In this document: positions 43,551 to 51,666 of the stretch, in pieces
Position numbering within the stretch: position 1 is the first letter of the stretch
Layout: every line of letters starts with the position of its first letter
From: Micromonospora purpureochromogenes
GTDB lineage: Bacteria; Actinomycetota; Actinomycetes; Mycobacteriales; Micromonosporaceae
Length of the DNA: 64,000 nucleotides
Assembly: GCF_900091515.1 (NCBI RefSeq)
Contig: NZ_LT607410.1
Span: forward strand, 2,852,001-2,916,000
Direction of reading: 5' to 3'
Made by a program: the position numbers and the translations under genes
The notes under the pieces: generated by a model
Database searches by the model: none
What the model was told of the DNA's origin: nothing
The model's input: the letters and a program-made list of their open reading frames with translations, nothing else

Positions 43551-44881
43551 GCCCCGACCTCCACCGGAGCGCCCACCATCGTCGTGGCGAGCGCGTGCTT
43601 GCAGGGCCCGCGCTGACCGCGGTGCCGCGCCCACCAGGGGCAGGAGCAGGTGTACGAGCCGTCCGTCCGGCGGCGGACCCGATAGACCTCGACGCCGTGG
43701 CGTACGGTCGCCGCCTCGCCGTCGAGCGTGACCGCGCCCGCCTCGACCAGCGCCCGCGCCCCGACCAGCCGGGGATTGTCCCGCTCGGCCCGGCCGGCGT
43801 CGTACGGCAGCACCCGGTGGAAGTAGCCCGCCTCGGCCACGTCGAAGCCGACCCGGCCGGCGGTGCCCAGCTGGGCCAGCGCGGCCCGGACCCGGTCCGC
43901 CGAAATCCCCGCCGAGGCGGCCAGCGCGTGGACATCGATCGTCGGGTCCCAGGACAGCAGCGCGGCGACCAGCGCGGCGTCGTCGGCGACGTCGTCCGTG
44001 GCGAGCGCGGTCAGCGCGCCGCCCTCGCCGGAGAAGCCCCGGTAGGGCTCCGGCGACAGGGTCAGCGACAGCCGCAGCGCGCCGGTGTCGAGCTCCCACA
44101 CGCTCGGCAGCGGCGGCGACCCGGCCGCCGCCGATGGCCCGTACACCCGCAGGGTCTTCGCGTACCGGAGCAGCCCACGCAGCGTGGCGAGCCGTCCGGC
44201 GCCGGCCAGGCACACCGCGCCGGGCGCCGGGCGCGAGGTCAGCCGCAGTGAGCGCCCGGCCGGCACCACCCAGAGCACCGACCGGTCGTTGCCCGCCGGC
44301 AGCCGGCGCAGAAAGGCGGCCGCCTCCGCCGCCGGGATCTCCGCCCGCGGTTCCATGGCCGCGGCGATCAGGTGGACCTCGGCGAGCCCCCGCAGCCAAC
44401 GCCCGGGCAGCGGCACCTTCTTCTCCACCACCGGGCCGTCGAGGGTGGACACGGTCAGGTCGTCCGGCCCCACCGACAGGTGCAGCGGGTCGATGCCGCC
44501 CACCCGGGCCAGCGCCTCCCGCAGCGGCGCGTTCACGTCGACGTTGGTGGTGCCGTGCTCGACGATGTCGCCGTCGAACCCGGCCGGCACGACGTCCAGC
44601 CGCGCGTACACCCCGCAGCAGCCGGAGAACGATTCGAAGCGCATCCGGTCCCGGCTGCCGGTGACCACGGGATCGAGGCTCGCCGGGCTGACCGGCTGGT
44701 GGTACCGGGTCCGGGCGACCTCGGCGACCGCCAGCAGCCCGGCGGCCGCGGCCTGCGGAGTCGTCAGAAAACCGGAGAAGAACCGCGGGTTGGTCGCGGG
44801 CCCGCCGCTGGTCTGCAGCGCCAGGTCACCCCGGTGCAGCGTGGACGGCTGGAGGTAGCGGTAAGTCTGAAGGGCGCTCAC
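43547..44881 (-). CDS. SWIM zinc-finger protein
   Basis: A 444-residue protein. The SWIM motif CxC-Xn-CxH lies near the C-terminus in SYTCSCPWWARHRGQRGPCK followed by H. SWIM domains bind nucleic acid or proteins. The N-terminal 350 residues are family-specific (YRYLQPSTLHRGDLALQTSG; FESFSGCCGVYARLD). GTG 44881 begins VSALQTYRYLQPS; no strong ribosome site is seen, so it may be leaderless. It is first of a two-gene operon with the DUF6493 gene. Confidence 0.87.
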   Translation of the reverse strand: MSALQTYRYLQPSTLHRGDLALQTSGGPATNPRFFSGFLTTPQAAAAGLLAVAEVARTRYHQPVSPASLDPVVTGSRDRMRFESFSGCCGVYARLDVVPAGFDGDIVEHGTTNVDVNAPLREALARVGGIDPLHLSVGPDDLTVSTLDGPVVEKKVPLPGRWLRGLAEVHLIAAAMEPRAEIPAAEAAAFLRRLPAGNDRSVLWVVPAGRSLRLTSRPAPGAVCLAGAGRLATLRGLLRYAKTLRVYGPSAAAGSPPLPSVWELDTGALRLSLTLSPEPYRGFSGEGGALTALATDDVADDAALVAALLSWDPTIDVHALAASAGISADRVRAALAQLGTAGRVGFDVAEAGYFHRVLPYDAGRAERDNPRLVGARALVEAGAVTLDGEAATVRHGVEVYRVRRRTDGSYTCSCPWWARHRGQRGPCKHALATTMVGAPVEVGA

Positions 44882-45182
44882 GGCTGCAGAACTTACGACC
44901 GACCCCCGACAGGGCACGACGGCAGGCTGCAACCCGGGCGACAGGGCTCCATCCGACCCGGCAGCGTGGGCCAACGGCCGATCGCCGAAATCTGTCGGGC
45001 GATCGACGGGTGGGCCGCTTGGCCGACATGATGGACCGTGTGGCCGACAAGTGGGGGAGCGTGGGGCCTCGGCCTATTGATCCAGGTCGTTAGGGTCTGG
45101 CAACCGGTGGAAGGCGTCGGCCGGCACCGCAGTCTGCCTAGTGCTCCAACGTCACTTGATCTTGACGCGGCAGTCTCAAAAA
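44882..45182. other. Intergenic region upstream of the SWIM gene
   Basis: 301 bp without a gene. It must hold the promoter for the SWIM operon and ends just after the stop of the CoaD-like gene. GCCGATCGCCG and GGGCGATCGACGG form a loose repeat at about 44980-45010; I see no clear promoter. Confidence 0.4.
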
Positions 45183-45713
45183 TTATCCGGGCGGCGGTCC
45201 GACGAGCGGTTCGCCAATGTCGGGCATGCTACGGCTGCGTGGACGAAGTGACTTTCCCAGCGTGCGCACCGCAGTCGAAGACACCACGGCCAGTTCGGGC
45301 TGCGCAGGCAGAAATACCGTGGGGACACCCAGCGACTGGTTCATCGCGGCGAGCTGGTACTCGGTCCGAAGGTCGGTGGTGTTACGCACGCCGCGGACGA
45401 TCACTCCTACGTCATGGCGACGGCAGTAGGTGGAGGTCAACCCGCTCCAGGCCGCAACGGTGACGGAGGTCCACTCGACCGGCAGAATGGCCCGAACAGC
45501 GGCCGCTCGCTCCTCTTCGTCGGTGCCCGGATGCTTGATGCTGTTGACCGCGACGAGCACGACCACTTCGTCGAAGAGGTCGCGTGCCCGGTTCACCACA
45601 TTCAAATGCCCGGGAGTGAAGGGATCAAAGCTGCCGGGGTAGACGGCTCGCACGCGTACGCGACCGGGGGTGCGTGCTATCGAACCTGGCCCTGCCGATG
45701 GTTCGGGTGTCAC
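45183..45713 (-). CDS. CoaD-like nucleotidyltransferase (phosphopantetheine adenylyltransferase family)
   Basis: A 176-residue adenylyltransferase. The ATP site YPGSFDPFTPGHLNVVNRA (H in TPGH), IVRGVRNTTDLRTEYQLAAM and the SSTAVR segment follow the CoaD plan, in which 4'-phosphopantetheine receives AMP from ATP. Divergences from housekeeping CoaD are visible (LVAVNSIKHPGTDEEE; the VSSTAV end). GTG 45713 overlaps the TGA of the DUF6817 gene. Coupling to that gene suggests a specialised cytidylyl- or adenylyltransferase, not the essential CoaD; this is inference. Confidence 0.78.
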   Translation of the reverse strand: MTPEPSAGPGSIARTPGRVRVRAVYPGSFDPFTPGHLNVVNRARDLFDEVVVLVAVNSIKHPGTDEEERAAAVRAILPVEWTSVTVAAWSGLTSTYCRRHDVGVIVRGVRNTTDLRTEYQLAAMNQSLGVPTVFLPAQPELAVVSSTAVRTLGKSLRPRSRSMPDIGEPLVGPPPG

Positions 45714-46243
45714 GGCCGCAAGACCCGTTGCACATCGCGGATGACCTGCTCAGAGGCCAGTGGGGCCCAAGAGGCGAACAGTTCCCGGAAGTAGGTACCG
45801 TGCCGGTCCGCCACCGCAGGATCGTGCTCGATGACGTCCAGTTCGTTGACGATGCTCAGGTCCATGAGCGACCGAAGTTGAGCCGCATTCGGCGTTCTCA
45901 CCTGACGTACGAAGCGGTCGAACACCTGGCCGGTCTTTGCCAGCTCCCGCCAGCTGCGTCTACGGTCGCAGGCGCCATACAGATAGACAAGCTCCTCGGC
46001 ATCGGCACCAACGAGATCCCGTAGCACAGCACGATCGGCCCGATCAAGCAGGGCGAGGTCGAACCCGTCGGTGCCGTAGACGGCGTGGGTTAGGCCCGCG
46101 GCTTGCACTTCACTGCTGCAGCCAAGCACGGCGAGTCGTTCACTGACTCGACATAGGTGCGCGTACAGGTTGCCCCCGGGATGCGCGATCTGCTCAGCTC
46201 CGCGCCGGCGGAGCCAGACCCGCACGCCTTTGTCGGTGCTCAT
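45710..46243 (-). CDS. DUF6817 family protein
   Basis: A 177-residue protein from ATG 46243. Its conserved elements are GAEQIAHPGGNLYAHLCRVS, QAAGLTHAVYGTDGFDLALL and EELVYLYGACDR. The His/Asp spacing (H in HPGG, H in YAHL, H in LTHAVYGTDGF) recalls an HD-type metal phosphohydrolase. The activity is unproven. It overlaps the CoaD-like gene by 4 bp, upstream in one operon. An in-frame extension to 46300 lacks support. Confidence 0.75.
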   Translation of the reverse strand: MSTDKGVRVWLRRRGAEQIAHPGGNLYAHLCRVSERLAVLGCSSEVQAAGLTHAVYGTDGFDLALLDRADRAVLRDLVGADAEELVYLYGACDRRRSWRELAKTGQVFDRFVRQVRTPNAAQLRSLMDLSIVNELDVIEHDPAVADRHGTYFRELFASWAPLASEQVIRDVQRVLRP

Positions 46244-46298
46244 GGCCCGACTGTAGGTATCGGCTGTCGGTCGGATTCGCTGGCCCCTGGGTGTGGGC

Positions 46299-47377
46299 AA
46301 TATGTCACAGCGCCGTGGATCCGTCTGGCACTCGCCTGGCCGGGTGGCGGGTCATCCTGGACGAGGCGGTGACGCGTGTCGCGGGCCGATTCGTGCGGGC
46401 GGAGCCGCGCCGGACCGCCGGGCAGTTCGTGGAAGGGCTGCTGTCGGGCGTGGAACGCAAAAGCTGCTGGTCCCTCGCGGAACGGGCTGGTCACACAATT
46501 CCGCAGGCGATGCAGCGGTTGTTGCGTACGGCGGCGTGGGACGCCGACGCCGTCCGCGATGACGTGCGTGACTGGCTGATCAAGCAACTCGGCCACCCCG
46601 ACAGGGTGCTGGTCACCGACGAGACCGGATTCCTGAAGAAGGGCGTACGCTCGGCCGGGGTGCAGCGGCAGTACACGGGCACCGCGGGTCGTGTCGAAAA
46701 CAGCCAGGTCGGGGGTGTTTTTGGCCTACGTATCACCCGCAGGCCGGGCGCTGATCGACCGCAGGCTCTACCTACCCAGGACGACCTGGTGCGACCGCCC
46801 CGATCGCCGCGCCGCCGCCAGCGTCCCCGACCAGGTCGAGTTCGCCGCGAAACCGGCCCTGGTCCGCCAGATGATCGCGGCCGCACTCGACGCCGGTGTC
46901 CCCGTCGGTTGGGTGACCGGCGACGAGGTCTACGGCGCCGACCCCGGCCTACGCGATGACCTCGAGCAGCGCGGGATCGGCTACGTCCTGGCCGTCGGCT
47001 GCGACCGGCGCGTACGCGTCAACGACGCCCGCACCCGTGTGCTTGTCGACGAGGTCGCCGAGCGGGACCAGGGACGACGAGGACTCGATAGCTTCACCCG
47101 TCAAGCCTGCCTCGACCCCTGGACACGAGCAACGCAACAGACCCCACGACGCCTATCCGACGTCGTCTACAAGCAGATGATCAAGGACACCGCGGCAGCG
47201 AGGACGGGCCCGGGAGGACACGTGGGGGCGACTCTTCAATCCAGCGCGGTCGACCCGATCCCCATGGTCAACACTTCGGAACAGTCACTTCCCGGACCCG
47301 CCGAACCCCAGCCTAGAACACCGCTCCTCGCCGCACAGAGGGGTGCCACCAGCGGGCACGCCGCCGAGGCGGTGTGA
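46299..47377 (+). pseudogene. Frameshifted and truncated IS701-family transposase
   Basis: The first frame reads RRTAGQFVEGLLSGVERKSC, RAGHTIPQAMQRLLRTAAWD and the DDE start VLVTDETGFLKKG up to about 46715. At a GGGGG/TTTTT run one base is gained, and the gene continues in the next frame (FLAYVSPAGRALIDRRLYLP, VTGDEVYGADPGLRDDLEQR) to about 47080. The rest of the core is missing, and the tail (RRLSDVVYKQMIKD, STSEQSLPGP-like NTSEQSLPGPAEP) resembles the end of a different transposase. It is not functional as it stands. Confidence 0.82.
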
Positions 47378-47457
47378 CGGTCGTCCCCGCAGACCTTGAG
47401 TCGGCCAGACTTGTCGTGGTCATGCAAGCATCAACTGAGGCCGTAGTGTCAACCACC

Positions 47458-47819
47458 ATGCGAGACCAGGCAGCCGGCTGCCAGCGAGACGTGGATCCGG
47501 ATGAGCTTGCAGGCTGCGTGGTTGTGGAGGTCGGGGAGCGGCAGGCTCGGCCGTTCATCACCGTTGCCGAGGGTCGCAGCACGCCGTCGCGTGAAGCTCG
47601 GCTTTACCTCGACAGCGTGTGGCAGGTTCGGTCGCCTTCGGGGACGAGCGGGGCGTTGTCGGCTTCGGCGGATGTGTCAGGTTGCTCGACCTGAACAGCC
47701 TGACGGTGGAGCGGGCTCAGGTCAGCGATGCAGGTGACCTGGAGGTCCGATTCGCGGACGGTTCCAGCGTGACCGTGTCCGGTGCGGCAACGGCCGACAG
47801 CGGTCGAGTCGGACGGTGA
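47458..47819 (+). pseudogene. Frameshifted small protein, DUF6188-like
   Basis: ATG 47458 begins MRDQAAGCQRDVD and continues to REARLYLDSVW, resembling the RLYIDxxW strand of DUF6188. The remainder, VAFGDERGVVGFGGCVRLLD and LEVRFADGSSVTVSG, lies in another frame from about 47619. Joined, they make a plausible ~120-residue beta-rich protein. Either the gene is broken or one base is miscalled. Confidence 0.5.
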
Positions 47820-47985
47820 CGCGCCTGCCGGCGAAGTGGTAGCCGACGGGGTGTTGCCGGCCGGCGAGGCTGATCAGGCCGGTGGCGTTGACGAGCCGGT
47901 CGACCTCGATCGGGCGGCGATCCGGCCGGACCGCAGGTGGCAGGCCGAAGCCGGCTTGCGGCGCCCGTCGAATTGGCAAAGTTGG
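47760..47985 (-). pseudogene. C-terminal remnant of an IS481-type transposase
   Basis: The minus strand reads RPIEVDRLVNATGLISLAGR, then HPVGYHFAGRRVTVRLD, the small beta-barrel after the integrase core of this transposase type. No DDE residues remain. It overlaps the end of the DUF6188-like remnant on the other strand. Confidence 0.65.
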
Positions 47986-47988
47986 GGG

Positions 47989-50490
47989 GTGACCAGGAGT
48001 TGGCCGGCGCCGCATCCGGGTGAGCGTCGTTTGCGATTTCTAGGGAGTATTCACCTTTCCGTCGGGGGCGTCGGGGTGACGCGGTTGGAGCTGTTCCTCG
48101 ACCTGGTGTTTGTGTACGCATTCCTGAGCGTGACGGACCTCATGGCGGAGAACTTTCGGATCGAGGGCCTGTTCCAGGGTGTGCTGGTGGTCCTGTTGCT
48201 GTGGCGGTGCTGGAGCTCGTACACCCTGCTCGGCAACGTCGTCAGGTTGGACCGGGGATTCATGCGGCCGCTCATCTTCGGGCTGGCCGCGACGATCCTG
48301 TTGATCGGGATCGCCACGCCGGTGATCTTCACGGATCGGCCGGGTGGCTTGTTCGGGCCGATGATCTTCGTCGTCGCCTTCCTGCTGGCCCAGTCCAGCG
48401 CGCTACTGATCTTGACGTACACCGTTTCGGACAGGACCCGAAGACCCCTTCTACGCGCATGGTTGCCGTTCTCCGGTGGCGCGATCCTGCTCCTGTCCGG
48501 TGCGCTGCTGCCTCGCCACCTGCCCTCGGACGTCGACGGTGGTTCCGTCCAACTGGCCCTGTTCTTCGCCGCCACCGCCGTCGACTTCATCGGCGTGCGG
48601 GCGCTCGGCACGGGCACCTGGCGGATCGTCTCCGTGCCGCACTGGGCCGAGCGGCACCGGCTGGTCATGCTCATCGCGTTGGGCGAAACGATCATCTCGA
48701 TCGGCACCAGCCGCGGCCTCATCGGTGACCCACCGATCACCTGGTCCGTCATCGCGGGCTCCGCCCTGAGCCTCGTCGTCGTGGCAGTGCTCTGGTGGCG
48801 CTACTTCGACATTGCCGGATTCGCCGCCGAGCAGGCGCTGGAGCAGCGGCCGGCAGCCACCAGGTCACGACTCGGCCGGGACGCGCACACCGTCCTGCAC
48901 GTCGTGATGATCGTCGGTCTCGTCCTCACTGCGCTGGGGCTCAAACGCGCGTTGAGTTCAGTCGAGCCCGACACCGCGCACCGGTGGGACCTGCTCAGCG
49001 CGCTCGTCCTCTATGGAGGCGTCCTCGTTTACCTGCTCGGCCAGGTGGCCCTCGAGCGCCGCACCATCCGCTTGCTGGGTCGCAGCCCGTTGTTGGGGAT
49101 TGTCCTGGTGACCGCCTTGGTTCCGATCGCGGTCCGCCTGCCAGCGGTGGGCGCGGTCGGGCTGCTCGCCGCCATCCTCACCAGCATGGTCCTGGCTGAT
49201 CTCACCGTCTTCCGCCGGCGGCATCACGTGCTGCATCGGCAGGCGGCGCAGGCGGCCGTCCGGGCCGCCACCAGCGGAGTCACACCCAAGGAACTCTTCC
49301 TCGATCTGGTGGTCGTCTACACGTTCATCCAGGTGACGGTGTTGATGACCCGACACCCCACGGGGGTCGGGGTCGTCCAGGCCTTGGCTGTGCTCAGCGT
49401 GCTGTGGGTCGCCTGGTCCCTCTACACCCAGGTGGGGAACGTCCTTCGCAGCGAGTCCATCCCTGTGCGGTTGAGCGCCCTGCTGGTCGTGGCACTGACC
49501 CTGACGATCGGCATCGCCATCCCGCAGGCGTTCGACGTCGTACCCGACGGCTTGCCCGGCCCACTGATCGTCGTGATCTGCTACATCACGCTACGCATGC
49601 TGCACCTGACGGCACTCCTGGTCCTTTCTCGGGACCGGATACCACGCGCCCAACTGTTGCGGGCGGGCGTTCCGAACGTGGCCGCGCTCGTCCTGCTGGT
49701 GTTCGCCGCGCTGGCATCCTCGCGGCCCCATGCCCCCGCAGGGCTGAGCCAGCTCGTGGCGGGCCTCTGGCTGGCGGCCATCGTTGTCGACCTCGCCGGG
49801 GGCTACCTCGTCGTGCGGCGGTTCTGGCAGGTGACTTCGGCCAAACACTGGACCGACCGGTATGCCCTGATCATCCTCATCGCACTGGGCGAGGCGGTCA
49901 TCTCGGCAGGAGTGGCCGTCTTTGGCCGCCCGATCTCCTGGTCCGTGATCGTCGCCGTCGCCACCAGCATGGCCCTTCTGGCCACCCTCTGGTGGGCGTA
50001 TTTCGACACCGACGCCATCGTTGCAGAACACGTCATGCGAGACCGTGCCCGCAACCAGCGAGTCGCGCTGGCCCGCGACGCCTATACCTACCTGCACCTA
50101 CCCATGATCATCGGGCTGATGCTGCTCGCCTTCGGCCTGCGAAGGACCCTCGACGTGGTCAGCGATCCGTCAGGACCGGCGCGCGACCCGCTCGGGTACG
50201 CCCTCCTTTTCGCCGGAGTGGTCGTCTATCTTCTCGCCAACCAGGCATTCTGGTGGCGCATCCAGCACGAGATTCGCTGGGTCCGGGCCACCGGAATCCT
50301 GCTGGTGGCGATCCTCGCGCCGGCGACCAACCGACTGCCCCCACTGTGGGCGCTGACCATCCTTACCGCCGTCACCGCCGCCGTCATTATGATCGACTCC
50401 CGCCGCGCGGGCGAACTACGGCGGCGGCTGCACGAGCCGCCACCGTCGACCATCCTGACCGACGTCCGCCCCGTCAACCCCGTCAGGTAG
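47989..50490 (+). CDS. Tandem-duplicated LtrA (low temperature requirement A) membrane protein
   Basis: About 833 residues with roughly 16-18 helices, made of two LtrA units. Unit 1 opens with TRLELFLDLVFVYAF and has VMLIALGETIISIG; unit 2 opens at about residue 432 with PKELFLDLVVVYTFIQV and has LIILIALGEAVISAG. The repeated E-L-F-L-D-L and A-L-G-E motifs show internal duplication; most LtrA proteins have one unit of ~400 residues. The function of LtrA is unknown beyond the cold-growth phenotype that named it. The start is uncertain: GTG 47989 is chosen, GTG 48076 is the alternative. Confidence 0.85.
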   Translation: MTRSWPAPHPGERRLRFLGSIHLSVGGVGVTRLELFLDLVFVYAFLSVTDLMAENFRIEGLFQGVLVVLLLWRCWSSYTLLGNVVRLDRGFMRPLIFGLAATILLIGIATPVIFTDRPGGLFGPMIFVVAFLLAQSSALLILTYTVSDRTRRPLLRAWLPFSGGAILLLSGALLPRHLPSDVDGGSVQLALFFAATAVDFIGVRALGTGTWRIVSVPHWAERHRLVMLIALGETIISIGTSRGLIGDPPITWSVIAGSALSLVVVAVLWWRYFDIAGFAAEQALEQRPAATRSRLGRDAHTVLHVVMIVGLVLTALGLKRALSSVEPDTAHRWDLLSALVLYGGVLVYLLGQVALERRTIRLLGRSPLLGIVLVTALVPIAVRLPAVGAVGLLAAILTSMVLADLTVFRRRHHVLHRQAAQAAVRAATSGVTPKELFLDLVVVYTFIQVTVLMTRHPTGVGVVQALAVLSVLWVAWSLYTQVGNVLRSESIPVRLSALLVVALTLTIGIAIPQAFDVVPDGLPGPLIVVICYITLRMLHLTALLVLSRDRIPRAQLLRAGVPNVAALVLLVFAALASSRPHAPAGLSQLVAGLWLAAIVVDLAGGYLVVRRFWQVTSAKHWTDRYALIILIALGEAVISAGVAVFGRPISWSVIVAVATSMALLATLWWAYFDTDAIVAEHVMRDRARNQRVALARDAYTYLHLPMIIGLMLLAFGLRRTLDVVSDPSGPARDPLGYALLFAGVVVYLLANQAFWWRIQHEIRWVRATGILLVAILAPATNRLPPLWALTILTAVTAAVIMIDSRRAGELRRRLHEPPPSTILTDVRPVNPVR

Positions 50491-50654
50491 CCCCGAGCAT
50501 TGCCCGCGACCATCGCTCGAGTGGGGCTCCCGGCCCGACCAGCGGGATAAGGTGACCGCGAATGGCCTGCTGCGGTCCGCCGCTCGTCGAGGGCCAGAAC
50601 CGACGCTTGCGTGACGCTCCCTCCACACGCGCCTCGATCGGCTTGAACAGCACC

Positions 50655-50847
50655 TCGATGCTGATCGTTCGTTCGATGCGGTCCGGGGCGAAGGCGGAGG
50701 CCAGCCAGGTGTCGAGCGGGTCGGTGAGGGCGTCCTCCCGCAGGTAGACGTTGCGGGGGTGCGCGACCTGGTTGACGAGGGTGTATTCCTGGGGGAAGCG
50801 GCAGCGGTAGTGCGCGTCGCCGTGGTTGTACTGGCCCTGCATTCTGG
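50655..50847 (-). pseudogene. Serine recombinase remnant, copy 4
   Basis: The minus strand reads QGQYNHGDAHYRCRFPQEYT then LVNQVAHPRNVYLREDALTD and TWLASAFAPDRIERTIS. It is nearly identical at DNA level to 33815-33960 of copy 2. It is fused head-on to an IS5-type transposase scrap at 50848. The 165 bp between it and the LtrA stop hold no recognisable gene. Confidence 0.8.
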
Positions 50848-51080
50848 TCGACCGGCCGCCAGCGCGCCGGCGCGAGGGCGAGCAGCGGTCCGAGGGTGTC
50901 GATGACCCGATGCGCGCGGAGTACGACACCCCGGCCAGCGGCCCGATCTGCCGCATGGTCAGGTTGGTGCGCCAGTAAGTGGCCCATCAGCAGCACCCGA
51001 TCGGCGAGGTCTAGAGCTCACTGCCGGCCCGGCCGGCCGTCGGCGATGGCGTCCCCACCGCGCTCGGCGACCAGGCGGAC
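50848..51080 (-). pseudogene. IS5-family transposase N-terminal remnant
   Basis: The minus strand reads ALDLADRVLLM, then in a shifted frame TYWRTNLTMRQIGPLAGVSY, then RVIDTLGPLLALAPARWRPV. An in-frame TGA interrupts it near 51014. It is the HTH part of a transposase group that continues PVDQ-IVDGTL in intact copies; here it breaks into the recombinase remnant. Confidence 0.65.
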
Positions 51081-51122
51081 CCGACACCGGGGTTAGGAGA
51101 CATCTCTTAAGCAGCCGCACGG

Positions 51123-51179
51123 TCACGTCGGGTCGGTGCACTCCGGGTCGCAGTCGCAGGACACCACGAACTCAAGCAT
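51123..51179 (-). CDS. Possible 18-residue cysteine-rich peptide
   Basis: ATG 51179 encodes MLEFVVSCDCDPECTDPT and stop, with AAAGGG about 9 nt upstream. The C-x-C-x3-C arrangement is notable, but the frame is so short that chance is a fair explanation. No modification enzymes lie nearby. Confidence 0.25.
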   Translation of the reverse strand: MLEFVVSCDCDPECTDPT

Positions 51180-51229
51180 CCGGATCACCCTTTTTCCGTC
51201 GTGGACGGGCATGGCGGAAGGTCGGGCAT

Positions 51230-51460
51230 TTGACATTTTGCCCGGGGTCGATCGAGGCGGCGTTGCAAGAGTTGGAGCGCCGGCTCTGCGATAAGCGGAT
51301 GGATACCTGGGATGCGATTGAAGAGGCGAGAATCGTGCGGCGACGCTTACTTGAGGGTTTCAGCGTTACGGAGTCACGCTCGCATGGCGGGTCGCGGTTC
51401 CGTCAGATCAACGTCTTTCCTGGTCAGTGGCGATGGCCGGCGACCAGGTGGCTCACCTGA
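51230..51460 (+). CDS. Small hypothetical protein (76 residues)
   Basis: TTG 51230 follows GGAAGGTCG. The product, MTFCPGSIEAALQELERRLC to FPGQWRWPATRWLT, is charged, helical at first (WDAIEEARIVRRRLLEGF) and unlike any family I know. Codon use is less GC-biased at third positions than in the neighbours, suggesting transfer or decay. From here to 51660 no other gene is visible. Confidence 0.35.
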   Translation: MTFCPGSIEAALQELERRLCDKRMDTWDAIEEARIVRRRLLEGFSVTESRSHGGSRFRQINVFPGQWRWPATRWLT

Positions 51461-51666
51461 CGGATGCGAATTCATTTCCTGAAAGGAGCCCGGGTTTGCA
51501 TTTGGTGAGCCTGCGAAACCGACAATGCTCGCACGGCGGTCCGCTCCGGTAAATGGCTGAGTCCGCTTGGTGGCAGGAGCCTTGTGAATGGGATTCATCG
51601 CTCCAGAATTGAATCCGACCGGGGAATTGTTGCCCCGGCGGCTCTCACTTCAGGAGGTAAATCCCC

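Noticed and set aside
46709..46722. Programmed frameshift in the IS701-type transposase
   Set aside because: IS701 elements are not known for it, the rest of the gene is truncated, and a run of five G and five T is a common error site. A base error or mutation is simpler.
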